In this document: positions 18,188 to 26,196 of the stretch, in pieces
How positions within the stretch are numbered: position 1 is the first letter of the stretch
Layout of the letters: each line of letters starts with the position of its first letter
From: Gordonibacter sp034932485
GTDB lineage: Bacteria; Actinomycetota; Coriobacteriia; Coriobacteriales; Eggerthellaceae
Direction: 5' to 3'
Assembly: GCA_034932485.1 (NCBI GenBank)
Contig: JAYFOQ010000021.1
Coordinates: forward strand, 124,001 to 188,000
Length of the DNA stretch: 64,000 bases
Program-made: the position numbers and the translations under genes
Notes under the pieces: model-generated
Seen by the model: only the letters and a program-made list of their open reading frames with translations
The model's database searches: none
What the model was told of the DNA's origin: nothing

Positions 18188-18970
18188 TTATTCCCAAGGA
18201 GTACGTACATATACTTGCACAGGATAGAGCGCTTGCCGACCCCCATTTGGGCCAATGAGGGTACTTTTCCGGTCGACGAACCCCCAAGGAACCGTCGTAC
18301 ACACAAGCGGAAGCCCCGCTTGGTCGGCAACTGCTTGCGCAAAGGGAATCCCCTGCGTAATAATATCCTCGTCGGTGTCCTGCTTGAGATGAGTATTATT
18401 CACTACTGCAGTAGCCTGTAGGTGAGACTTCGCCTCGATCTCATGAAGTACGCTCACCGCGTCAGAGGCCTGCTGCGTAAGGTTGCGATTACGATTAACT
18501 ACGTACAACATCTCATAGTGATCAGACGCAATCGCAGAAGCAAAACGACCGAGAGCGGTAGCACCTACATCATCACCTCCCGCATCGACAATCACCAACT
18601 CGAGAGGTATAGCCTGCTGCGTGGCGGAGACAGCCTGGTTAGAGCAGCACACCCCAGCAACGCGAGGAAGCCACGAAAGACGTGCTTGTTCAATGGCGGG
18701 TACGACAGCCCCCGAGATGCTTGGGCTATCCAAGTTTGTTCCAGCAAATAGGGGGGCTATCACTCGAACCCCCCTAGTCTCCAGCAATGAACGACTGTCG
18801 CTGGAGCGGAAATAAGGGTTCACCACATCGAGATCGGCGAGCGTTACCTTAAGCCCTCGAGCAGCTGCATCAAGAGCGAGATTCAGCGCAAAATTCGTCT
18901 TTCCTACCCCATAGTGGCCACACACGACCACAACTGGAGTACGGGGAATATAGGCCTCGACCTCCATCAT
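18188..18970 (-). CDS. ParA/CobQ-like P-loop ATPase of unknown role
   Basis: The 260-residue protein has a deviant Walker A motif GHYGVGKTN near residue 18, then DLDVVNPYFRSSD (about 45-57), LVIVDAGGDDVG as Walker B region, and VVNRNRN. This fits the MinD/ParA/CobQ/CobB nucleotide-binding superfamily. It overlaps the stop of the upstream acyl-CoA synthetase (ATGATGG region) and precedes the oxidoreductase genes. A role in maturation or metal/cluster delivery for the oxidoreductase is possible, since SIMIBI ATPases often load metallo-enzymes, but nothing in the sequence proves it. Partition or cobyric-acid functions are less likely from context. Confidence 0.8.
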   Translation of the reverse strand: MMEVEAYIPRTPVVVVCGHYGVGKTNFALNLALDAAARGLKVTLADLDVVNPYFRSSDSRSLLETRGVRVIAPLFAGTNLDSPSISGAVVPAIEQARLSWLPRVAGVCCSNQAVSATQQAIPLELVIVDAGGDDVGATALGRFASAIASDHYEMLYVVNRNRNLTQQASDAVSVLHEIEAKSHLQATAVVNNTHLKQDTDEDIITQGIPFAQAVADQAGLPLVCTTVPWGFVDRKSTLIGPNGGRQALYPVQVYVRTPWE

Positions 18971-20748
18971 ACCAGCCCCTCGGGCGTCTTGGGCGCCTCG
19001 TCTACCTCACGAATAGCAGCACGTCTGATCTTGCCATTTACTGTCTTGGGCAGCGCACCGACATATTCAACAATACGCGGATATTTGTAGGGTGCTGTAC
19101 GCTTTTTCACCCAGGTTTGTAGTTCACGAGTAAGCTCGGTGCTTGGTACAAAACCCTCAGAAAGCACGATCGTGGCCTTAACCGCTTTACCGCGCGTAGC
19201 ATCGGGTACGCCGGTTACTGCGCACTCACGCACCGCTTCATGTTCCAAGAGTACGCTCTCAATCTCAAAGGGCCCAATGCGATAACCACTCGATTTGATA
19301 ACATCATCATTGCGCCCCACGTACCAAAAGTAGCCGTCCTCATCGCGCCATGCCGTATCGCCGGTATGATACCAACCATCTGTCATAGCTTCAGCTGTCT
19401 TGGCTACGTTGCGGTAGTATTCCAGCATGATGCCGGGAGCCTTTGTTGAAATATCAATACACACCTCGCCTGTCTCACCCGTATCGCACACCGAGCCATC
19501 TTCACGCAGTATCTCTAAATGATAAAGCGGAACCGGCTTGCCCATAGAGCCCGGACGCGGCAGAGAGTTGGTAAGATTAGCGATAGTAAGCGGCGTTTCG
19601 GTTTGGCCGAAACCCTCGTAAATAGTTAATCCTGTATGTTTTTTCCAAAAATCAAACAGATCGGGATTCAGCGCCTCACCAGCCGTCGTTGAATACACCA
19701 AAGACGACAGGTTGTAAGCATCAATATTCTCTGCCATCATCATACGATACATTGTAGGCGGGCAACACAGTGTTGTAATGTCATAACGCCCGATAAGCGT
19801 TAGTATTTCAGATGGATGAAAACGATCAAAATCGTACGTGAACACGCACGCTTCCATAAGCCACTGACCGTAGTACTTCCCCCACACTGCCTTGCCCCAG
19901 CCAGTATCTGCAATAGTGAAGTGCAGACCGTCGGGTTCTACATTGTGCCAGTGCTTCGCGGTCACAATGTGCGCGAGTGCATACGCGGAATCGTGCAGCA
20001 CCATTTTAGGGTTGCCTGAAGTGCCGCTTGAAAAGTACATGAGCATAGGATCGGCAGCGTGTGTCTTACGCCGGGCAAAATTCTCCGACGCAGCGCTTAC
20101 TCCCCTGTTAAAATCAAGCCAACCCTCACGCTGAGCAGACAACGCACAGACACCCTGCGGACCAGAAAGCTCTTCCCCCAACGGCACTCCGTCATCAGGG
20201 AATACCAAGTTACCAAACTCGTCCTCAGGCGTAAGCCCCCCACCAGCGCCGTTTACTAAAATACGTACCTTAAGCTCAGGGGCAGCTTCATACACATTAT
20301 CGGTAACCTGAGCGATATCACCCAGCGAAGTGGCAATAATGGCTTTTATAGATGCACCGTTCAGGCGATATTCCAAATCGTGCTCTTTTAACATAAACGT
20401 AGCAGGAACCATAACCGCACCAAGCTTGGCAAGTGCAGTGGCCACAAACCAGAACTGATAGTGGCGGCGCAAGATAACCATAACCATATCACCAGCACCA
20501 ATACCAGCGTCGGCCAAGAAATTAGCCGTCTTATCCGACCATCGCTTCATGTCGGCGAAGGTGAACACATGCTCCTCACCCTCCGGGTTACACCACACCA
20601 TAGCGCGTCGGTCGGGGTCGTTCTCGGCGATATCGTCAACTACGTCGTAGCCGAAGTTAAACTCATCAGGACAGTTTACTTTGAACGAGGTCAAAAGCCC
20701 GTCTTCACGGTAAGTTTCCTCGACGTAGCGCAGATTTAAGTTTCTCAT
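18967..20748 (-). CDS. AMP-forming acyl-CoA synthetase, first in VOR unit
   Basis: The 593-residue enzyme carries YFSSGTSGNPKMV, GFGQTETPLTI, the SGYRIGPFEIE hinge and the C-terminal lysine in LPKTVNGKIRR. It resembles acetyl-CoA synthetase/medium-chain acyl-CoA synthetase relatives. It is paralogous to the enzyme at 13144-14847. It follows an XRE-cupin gene by 123 bases and overlaps the ATPase gene, so it is transcribed with the 2-oxoacid:ferredoxin oxidoreductase. It could supply acyl-CoA for reductive carboxylation to 2-oxoacids, or work in reverse to release acid. The acid is not known. Confidence 0.88.
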   Translation of the reverse strand: MRNLNLRYVEETYREDGLLTSFKVNCPDEFNFGYDVVDDIAENDPDRRAMVWCNPEGEEHVFTFADMKRWSDKTANFLADAGIGAGDMVMVILRRHYQFWFVATALAKLGAVMVPATFMLKEHDLEYRLNGASIKAIIATSLGDIAQVTDNVYEAAPELKVRILVNGAGGGLTPEDEFGNLVFPDDGVPLGEELSGPQGVCALSAQREGWLDFNRGVSAASENFARRKTHAADPMLMYFSSGTSGNPKMVLHDSAYALAHIVTAKHWHNVEPDGLHFTIADTGWGKAVWGKYYGQWLMEACVFTYDFDRFHPSEILTLIGRYDITTLCCPPTMYRMMMAENIDAYNLSSLVYSTTAGEALNPDLFDFWKKHTGLTIYEGFGQTETPLTIANLTNSLPRPGSMGKPVPLYHLEILREDGSVCDTGETGEVCIDISTKAPGIMLEYYRNVAKTAEAMTDGWYHTGDTAWRDEDGYFWYVGRNDDVIKSSGYRIGPFEIESVLLEHEAVRECAVTGVPDATRGKAVKATIVLSEGFVPSTELTRELQTWVKKRTAPYKYPRIVEYVGALPKTVNGKIRRAAIREVDEAPKTPEGLV

Positions 20749-20871
20749 GGGTATCTTAACTCCCTGTATACCATGCGGCAGCCCAGCCGCGAAACGGATA
20801 GGATTATCAAATAAGGCGCCTTTAGAAGGTGCTACACAACAAAATGCCCGAAAGGTAGCCTTCGACAGCGC

Positions 20872-21456
20872 CTAGATAATCGAATCTAGCTGGGGTTTCA
20901 AAACGATAGCCAGAAATACGCACGGCTCGCCACCCGTAGCAACCATGCCGTGACCACGACCCGAATCATACATAAGCAGATCGCCCGCTTCGAGCTCTTC
21001 AATATGATCTTCGTAGGCAAAGCGCATACGACCGGAAATAATAAAATCTAATTCTTGGCCCTTGTGATAAGACAGATGAATGGGCTCTTCCTGCTGCTCC
21101 TCTAAATAGGGAGCAGTAACTAAAAAGGGCTCGGCAAGTTTGTTCTTGAAATGTGGCGCCTTGTGGAGATACTCAAACCCTGCACGACGCTTAATTGACA
21201 AACCTTCTGGGGCGCGTGTAAGTGAATAGCCCGACAAATGCGGATTCTCACCAGTTAAAAGCTCAATGACATCAACACCGAGGCGTTCGGCACATTTATA
21301 TAAAAAAGTGAACGAAAGATCCTGACCACCCGACTCCTGAGCAGCGTACTCAGACAGCGTACGACCCGTTGCGTCGGCCATTTCTTGCATCGTAATGTCG
21401 AGGTCCTCGCGTAGCGCACAAATGCGTCCTGCCACCTCTTTGATATTCGGCTCCAT
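20872..21456 (-). CDS. XRE-family regulator with cupin sensor domain
   Basis: The 194-residue protein has an XRE helix-turn-helix (about 8-66; ICALREDLDITMQEMADATG) and a cupin (about 118-190; HKGQELDFIISGRM, then YDSGRGHGMVATGG). It is first in the minus-strand unit that runs to 13144. The promoter must lie in 21457-21615, which contains the inverted ends CTATAC/GTATAG about 40 bases apart (21493-21536), a possible operator. Relative to the copy at 14877 it is about equally long but clearly diverged, so each may sense a different acid. Confidence 0.92.
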   Translation of the reverse strand: MEPNIKEVAGRICALREDLDITMQEMADATGRTLSEYAAQESGGQDLSFTFLYKCAERLGVDVIELLTGENPHLSGYSLTRAPEGLSIKRRAGFEYLHKAPHFKNKLAEPFLVTAPYLEEQQEEPIHLSYHKGQELDFIISGRMRFAYEDHIEELEAGDLLMYDSGRGHGMVATGGEPCVFLAIVLKPQLDSII

Positions 21457-21615
21457 AACAGCTCAGACCTCCCTCGCTTTACTCGTGACCCCACTATACG
21501 GTGTCATTTGGTTAAAATTTGCCCTATTGTATAGCAAACCAGTCGGTTTTGTTGCCTGGTGTAGGAATTTTCTGCCGGCGGCCAAACAAGCAACTAAAAG
21601 TGATTAATATATCTA

Positions 21616-23052
21616 TCAGCGTTTACGAACGAAGCGAACAGCAAAATGAGCGTCAGACGAACCAGGCTGTAGCTGCGTTGCCAAACACGAGCGGCCTCCC
21701 AAAGGAGCAAGCTCAAAACCTGCACCCTGCTCGCTTTCCAAAAAACGCTTCACTACGGCATTGTTTTCAGCATGCGTAACGGTACAGGTAGCATAGGCAA
21801 GTTGACCACCCCGCGCTACCTGGCCAGCAGCAGAGCGCAACAGCGAAAGACCCAATGCAGCCATCTCCGATACCCGCTGTTCGGTCAGGCGCCAGCGTAT
21901 CTCCGGATGACGACGCAGTGTGCCGAGTCCGGTACAAGGAGCGTCGATAAACACCGCCTCAAACTGCCGCGATCCTACCACCTCGTCAAGCCTTGTCGCA
22001 TCACCTGTAAGTGCCTCGGAAACCTGCACGCCATAGTCCTTGACACGATTTTTCAAAAGCTGAGTTTTAAATGCATGGTTATCCAACGAGAAAAGTTCCA
22101 CTTGGCTGCCATAAGCACGCAACGCGCCACTTTGTAAAAGAATAGTCTTTGTACCACGTCCGGCGCCAATCTCCAGCAAAGAAGCTGGCATACGCTCAGG
22201 CAACACCGAAGCAGCCACTAGCTGCGATGCAGCATCGGACACCAGCACCTTACCGTGGCTGAAAAGGTTTTTCACAGAGACTTCTTGCAGCACGCGAGAA
22301 TCAGGAACACGATAACACCCTGGTACAACCTCGCCGCCCAATAAAACTGGCTCAAGGATACTGCCTGCTGCGGCGAAAACTTCAAGCACCTCATTGGCAG
22401 ACGATTTAATCTCATTCACGGCCACAAACAACGGTGCAGGTTCGTTGGAGGCGCGCATGAAGTCAACAGCTGCCTGAGGACCAAGATCGGCTACGAGACG
22501 TTTTGCTATCCAAAGCGGGAACGCATGCAATCGTGCCAAAGCGGCAATATCACGCGTTGGATCACCGAAGGGAAATTCGGGCTTCATAGCTACGACTTTG
22601 CGCAATACCGCATTACCCAAACCCGCCGCACGTGGCTGAACCGAACGAACCAACTCGACTCCCTGGTCGACAGCCGCATGGGGACTTTTATCCAAAAACA
22701 TGATTTCGTAAACCGCAATACGAAGTGCATCGCGTACGTCATCTTGCACATCGGAAGGAGAGCGTAGTGCTCGATCGATAATTTCGTCAATCGTACCAGA
22801 AGTACTTACCACGCCAAGAACAAGCCTCGTAGCAAACCCACGATCCTCGGGGCTCAGGCGAGCATCATCAATGCGTGACGCAATGAGGTCCTGAGCATAA
22901 GCATCACGCTCGCGTACGGCGCGGCACACACTGAGCGCAGCGATACGTGCAGGACTCGCTTTTGAGGGGAATGCGCGTCTACCTATCGACTGAGACATAT
23001 CGACAGGTACCTGCGGTTCCCTGCAGGTATTAGAAGTGCGGCGCTCACTCAT
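21616..23052 (-). CDS. rsmB: 16S rRNA (cytosine-C5) methyltransferase RsmB-like
   Basis: The ATG at 23052 overlaps the fmt stop and has GGGAGG about 7 bases upstream, giving 478 residues; a longer frame is inside fmt and rejected. The N-terminal part (about 30-165) is a NusB-like RNA-binding domain. The C-terminal part is a Rossmann methyltransferase: ASLLEIGAGRGTKTILLQ binds SAM, and the two catalytic cysteines are in DAPCTGLG and ATCT (ATCS in most relatives). It methylates C967 of 16S rRNA in E. coli. The order def-fmt-rsmB is common in bacteria. Confidence 0.93.
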   Translation of the reverse strand: MSERRTSNTCREPQVPVDMSQSIGRRAFPSKASPARIAALSVCRAVRERDAYAQDLIASRIDDARLSPEDRGFATRLVLGVVSTSGTIDEIIDRALRSPSDVQDDVRDALRIAVYEIMFLDKSPHAAVDQGVELVRSVQPRAAGLGNAVLRKVVAMKPEFPFGDPTRDIAALARLHAFPLWIAKRLVADLGPQAAVDFMRASNEPAPLFVAVNEIKSSANEVLEVFAAAGSILEPVLLGGEVVPGCYRVPDSRVLQEVSVKNLFSHGKVLVSDAASQLVAASVLPERMPASLLEIGAGRGTKTILLQSGALRAYGSQVELFSLDNHAFKTQLLKNRVKDYGVQVSEALTGDATRLDEVVGSRQFEAVFIDAPCTGLGTLRRHPEIRWRLTEQRVSEMAALGLSLLRSAAGQVARGGQLAYATCTVTHAENNAVVKRFLESEQGAGFELAPLGGRSCLATQLQPGSSDAHFAVRFVRKR

Positions 23053-24001
23053 TGGTAGCCTCCCACGACAAAGATCCACCCTTCATTCCCTGCACTCCAG
23101 CAGCAAATGAACGGGCATCCATTTTTTGTTTACCATCGGGCTTCAGGGAAACCACTTCAACAGCACCGTCACACAGACCCAGGAATAAGCGCTTTCCGGC
23201 AAAGCGAACGCTACCAGGAGTCATGCCTTGAGCGAGTTCTGCTACAAAACCAACCGGAACACACAATTCAGTTAGCGTAACAACACGCCCAGCGACAACC
23301 GCACGGGCGGGATGAGCGGCGCTCGAGGCCTGCACTTTACGCGTAGCCTCATCTACCGTATCGTTAAGAGAAAGGGAGAGTTCACCTTTCTCTATCTTGG
23401 AAGCATACGTTACCTTTTCTTCGTCTTGATCGGTCCAATCAGCAGCATCACCCTGCACAAGCACCAATGCCGTAAGCAACGCATGCGAACCAAGATTAGC
23501 CAACTCATCGGTAAGCTCGGAGGAGCTTTTAGCATCAACCCGTGCCGTACGACACACACAGTACGCGCCCGTGTCTAAACCCTCCTCCATGCGCATAATA
23601 CATACACCCACCTCAGTATCACCCGCAAGAATAGCGCGCTCAACCGGTGCAGCACCACGCCAACGAGGGAGAAGCGACGCATGAACGTTCAGACAACCGT
23701 AACGAGGAATATCCAATACCTCTTTCGGCAAAATAGCGCCATAGGCAGCCACACATAGTACATCGGGTTCAAGCGCCGCCAAAGCACGTTGCTCATCTTC
23801 GTTACGTAAGGTCTTCGGGGTGTGCACCGGCAGACCGAGACGCGTAGCCATCGCTTTTACCGGCGAGGCAACCAGCTGCCTACCGCGCCCTCGTACTGCA
23901 TCGGGACGCGTGTACACAGCAACCACTTCATGCTGTTGAGAGAGATCTTCGAGAATGGTGGCCGCAAAATCAGGCGTGCCCATGAAGACGACGCGCATCA
24001 T
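23045..24001 (-). CDS. fmt: Methionyl-tRNA formyltransferase
   Basis: The enzyme formylates initiator Met-tRNA with 10-formyl-tetrahydrofolate. The start MMRVVFMGTPDF at 24001 overlaps the def stop; a second ATG lies one codon later. The 318-residue protein has the formyl-transfer site: NVHASLLPRWRGAAPVERAI with the catalytic Asn-His and GDTEVGVCIMRMEEGLDTG. The C-terminal OB-like domain starts near residue 205. The gene lies between def and rsmB with overlaps at both ends. Confidence 0.96.
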   Translation of the reverse strand: MMRVVFMGTPDFAATILEDLSQQHEVVAVYTRPDAVRGRGRQLVASPVKAMATRLGLPVHTPKTLRNEDEQRALAALEPDVLCVAAYGAILPKEVLDIPRYGCLNVHASLLPRWRGAAPVERAILAGDTEVGVCIMRMEEGLDTGAYCVCRTARVDAKSSSELTDELANLGSHALLTALVLVQGDAADWTDQDEEKVTYASKIEKGELSLSLNDTVDEATRKVQASSAAHPARAVVAGRVVTLTELCVPVGFVAELAQGMTPGSVRFAGKRLFLGLCDGAVEVVSLKPDGKQKMDARSFAAGVQGMKGGSLSWEATNE

Positions 24002-24540
24002 CAACGCACCCGTGGGTCGAGAGAGGTCTCCCCGGGCTTTGCACCAGCTTTAAGAGCCAACTCATAGTCGCGCAACGCCTGAATGCGCGCCACCGGATCA
24101 CAACGCTCGAACATGGTAATACCGTCGAGATGATCCAGTTCATGCTGCAAACAGCGGCCCAGAAGCTCGTCACCTTCAATTTCCCACTCTTCGCCCTCTA
24201 GGTCAAAATAGCGCACACGCGCCCACGGAGGTCGGGCAATGGGTACCGAAATACCCGGACACGACAGGCATCCCTCACCCTCAAAAACAGGTTCACCCTG
24301 CGTTTCTACCAACACAGGATTCACGAGTACGATAGGATCTTGCTCATCTCCTTCGTCGCAGTCAATCACCACGAGGCGTTTTGCCACTCCCAGCTGGGGC
24401 GCCGCTAAGCCGCAACCACTGTTCTTGTACATTGCCCGCGCCATCTGTTTCGCCAATTTTTTCAAATTCTTGTCACCCAGGTCGCAAGGCTCGCACACTT
24501 GGTTCAAAACCGGGTCGGGCGACCGCACGATATCGATCAT
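24001..24540 (-). CDS. def: Peptide deformylase
   Basis: It removes the formyl group from nascent proteins. The ATG at 24540 (MIDIVRSPDPVL) is about 10 bases after AAGGA; a GTG three codons upstream is too close to it. The 179-residue protein has the three PDF motifs: GCGLAAPQLG, EGCLSCPG and HELDHLDG, which hold the metal through Cys and two His and carry the catalytic Glu. It begins the def-fmt-rsmB group. The leader at 24550-24724 has an imperfect hairpin ACGTCCC/GGGACGT (24572-24595). Confidence 0.96.
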   Translation of the reverse strand: MIDIVRSPDPVLNQVCEPCDLGDKNLKKLAKQMARAMYKNSGCGLAAPQLGVAKRLVVIDCDEGDEQDPIVLVNPVLVETQGEPVFEGEGCLSCPGISVPIARPPWARVRYFDLEGEEWEIEGDELLGRCLQHELDHLDGITMFERCDPVARIQALRDYELALKAGAKPGETSLDPRVR

Positions 24541-24724
24541 GTAAGTCACGTCCTTCTCGTATCTATCGAAGACGTCCCAGCGCAGGCCGGGACGTTAAAA
24601 TACCTATAACGCATTGTGCGGTTTCATACGAAGCTTGTCCAGAGGCTTGCTGGAAACATCCACAAAACCCAAGATGATAAGGCAGAACTATGTAAGCTTG
24701 ATTTTTTCTCTAAGCCTTCGGTTC

Positions 24725-25678
24725 TTACTTCGACCGTTCGTCCACCACAATCTCTTTAAGACTCGCCGCCAATCCCGCGAGGCCCTGTATGTCGGAAGGA
24801 ATGATAATCTTAGTAGAACGACCGTCGGCAACTTTTTTCAGCGCCTCAAAGGCCTGTAGGGTCAAGACGGCATTATCGGCACCAGCTTCGCGAACCATGC
24901 GAATACCATCGGCGGTAGCCTGCTGCACATTCATAATAGCGGCGGCCTCGCCCTCTGCTTCGCGAATCTGCTTCTCTTTATCGGCTTCAGCTGCAAGAAT
25001 AACCTGCTGTTTTGCCGCTTCAGCCGCCAAGATCATAGCCTGCTTATTGCCTTCAGCAATAGTAATGGCCGCCTGCTTTTCTCCTTCTGCTAAGAGCACA
25101 GCTTCGCGCTTCTCGCGCTCTGCCTTCATCTGCTTTTCCATAGCCTGCTGAATAGCGGCAGGCGGGGTAATATTTTTTACCTCAACGCGATTCACCTTGA
25201 TACCCCACGCATCGGTTGCACTGTCTAAGATGGAACGCATTTTGGCATTGATAGTATCGCGAGACACGAGCGTTGTATCTAATTCTAAGTCGCCAATAAT
25301 GTTACGCAGCGTAGTGGCAGCCAAGTTTTCAATAGCGATAAGGGGATTCTCTACGCCATAGGAATACAACTTCGGGTCCATAATCTGAAAAAACACCACC
25401 GTGTCAATAGACATGGTAACGTTATCTTTTGTGATAACAGGTTGCGGCGGAAAGTCGAATACCTGCTCTTTAAGAGAAATGCCGGTACGCACGTGGTCAA
25501 TAAACGGTACTTTCACATGAAGGCCATTGTTCCACGTAGTTAAATATGACCCCAATCGCTCAACAACCGCGGCGCTTGCCTGTGGAATGATTTTGATACA
25601 GGTAACCGAAAACAATACAAGCAACACCACAATAACGATTATAGCAACCGTGAGCGGGTCGAAGGTAAATCCGAACAT
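24725..25678 (-). CDS. SPFH/Band 7 membrane protein (QmcA/stomatin type)
   Basis: The 317-residue protein has one N-terminal membrane helix (about 8-29), an SPFH domain (about 32-190; VVERLGSYLTTWNNGLHVKV) and a long Ala/Glu/Lys/Gln-rich coiled coil (about 190-250). Such proteins form large oligomeric cages or lipid microdomains at the membrane. The start overlaps the stop of the NfeD-type gene by one base (TAATG), the usual NfeD-SPFH pairing in membrane quality control. Confidence 0.93.
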   Translation of the reverse strand: MFGFTFDPLTVAIIVIVVLLVLFSVTCIKIIPQASAAVVERLGSYLTTWNNGLHVKVPFIDHVRTGISLKEQVFDFPPQPVITKDNVTMSIDTVVFFQIMDPKLYSYGVENPLIAIENLAATTLRNIIGDLELDTTLVSRDTINAKMRSILDSATDAWGIKVNRVEVKNITPPAAIQQAMEKQMKAEREKREAVLLAEGEKQAAITIAEGNKQAMILAAEAAKQQVILAAEADKEKQIREAEGEAAAIMNVQQATADGIRMVREAGADNAVLTLQAFEALKKVADGRSTKIIIPSDIQGLAGLAASLKEIVVDERSK

Positions 25679-26106
25679 TAGCGGGCCTTCCTTTCAACGA
25701 TAAGCTTAATACTTTCCTGCCCCACCACAACCACAGCCGTGCCCGCAAGAATAGGCATACCATCAATAGAGCGCGCAGTCCACGTCATGTGATTTGACAA
25801 CTCAACACGACCCGTCATAACGACATTGTCAATGTCCTCCACAACCATACCCTCCTGCCCAATACAAGTGGGTTCGGCGGCTTGGCCGCGCTTACGATAC
25901 TTAAGAAACACCGGACGTAATACCACAAGACACACCAGTGATACTACGAAGAACACCACTAGTTGTACGACCAAATTAGCCCCGAGTAAACTAGCAGCAA
26001 AAGCAACAAGTGCGCCGACCACAAACCACATGGTGATAAGACCGAGCGATAAAACCTCAATCACCGCCATCACGGCCGCGACACCCAACCAAACAAAGGG
26101 GCTCAT
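25678..26106 (-). CDS. NfeD-like membrane protein
   Basis: The start at 26106 (MSPFVWLG) follows GAAAGGAGC. The 142-residue protein has several hydrophobic helices in the first 75 residues and a C-terminal OB-fold (about 85-142; IGQEGMVVEDIDN ... GRVELSNHMTWTARS). Short NfeD proteins without the protease domain are partners of SPFH proteins. The gene is translationally coupled to the SPFH gene that follows. Confidence 0.9.
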   Translation of the reverse strand: MSPFVWLGVAAVMAVIEVLSLGLITMWFVVGALVAFAASLLGANLVVQLVVFFVVSLVCLVVLRPVFLKYRKRGQAAEPTCIGQEGMVVEDIDNVVMTGRVELSNHMTWTARSIDGMPILAGTAVVVVGQESIKLIVERKAR

Positions 26107-26196
26107 GAATTGCTCCTTTCTCATTTGGAACGAGTATACCACGGCCACCACACGAGCATCGCCGAGCGCGGCCTTCCAATCTGGTAGTAAGCCTTA

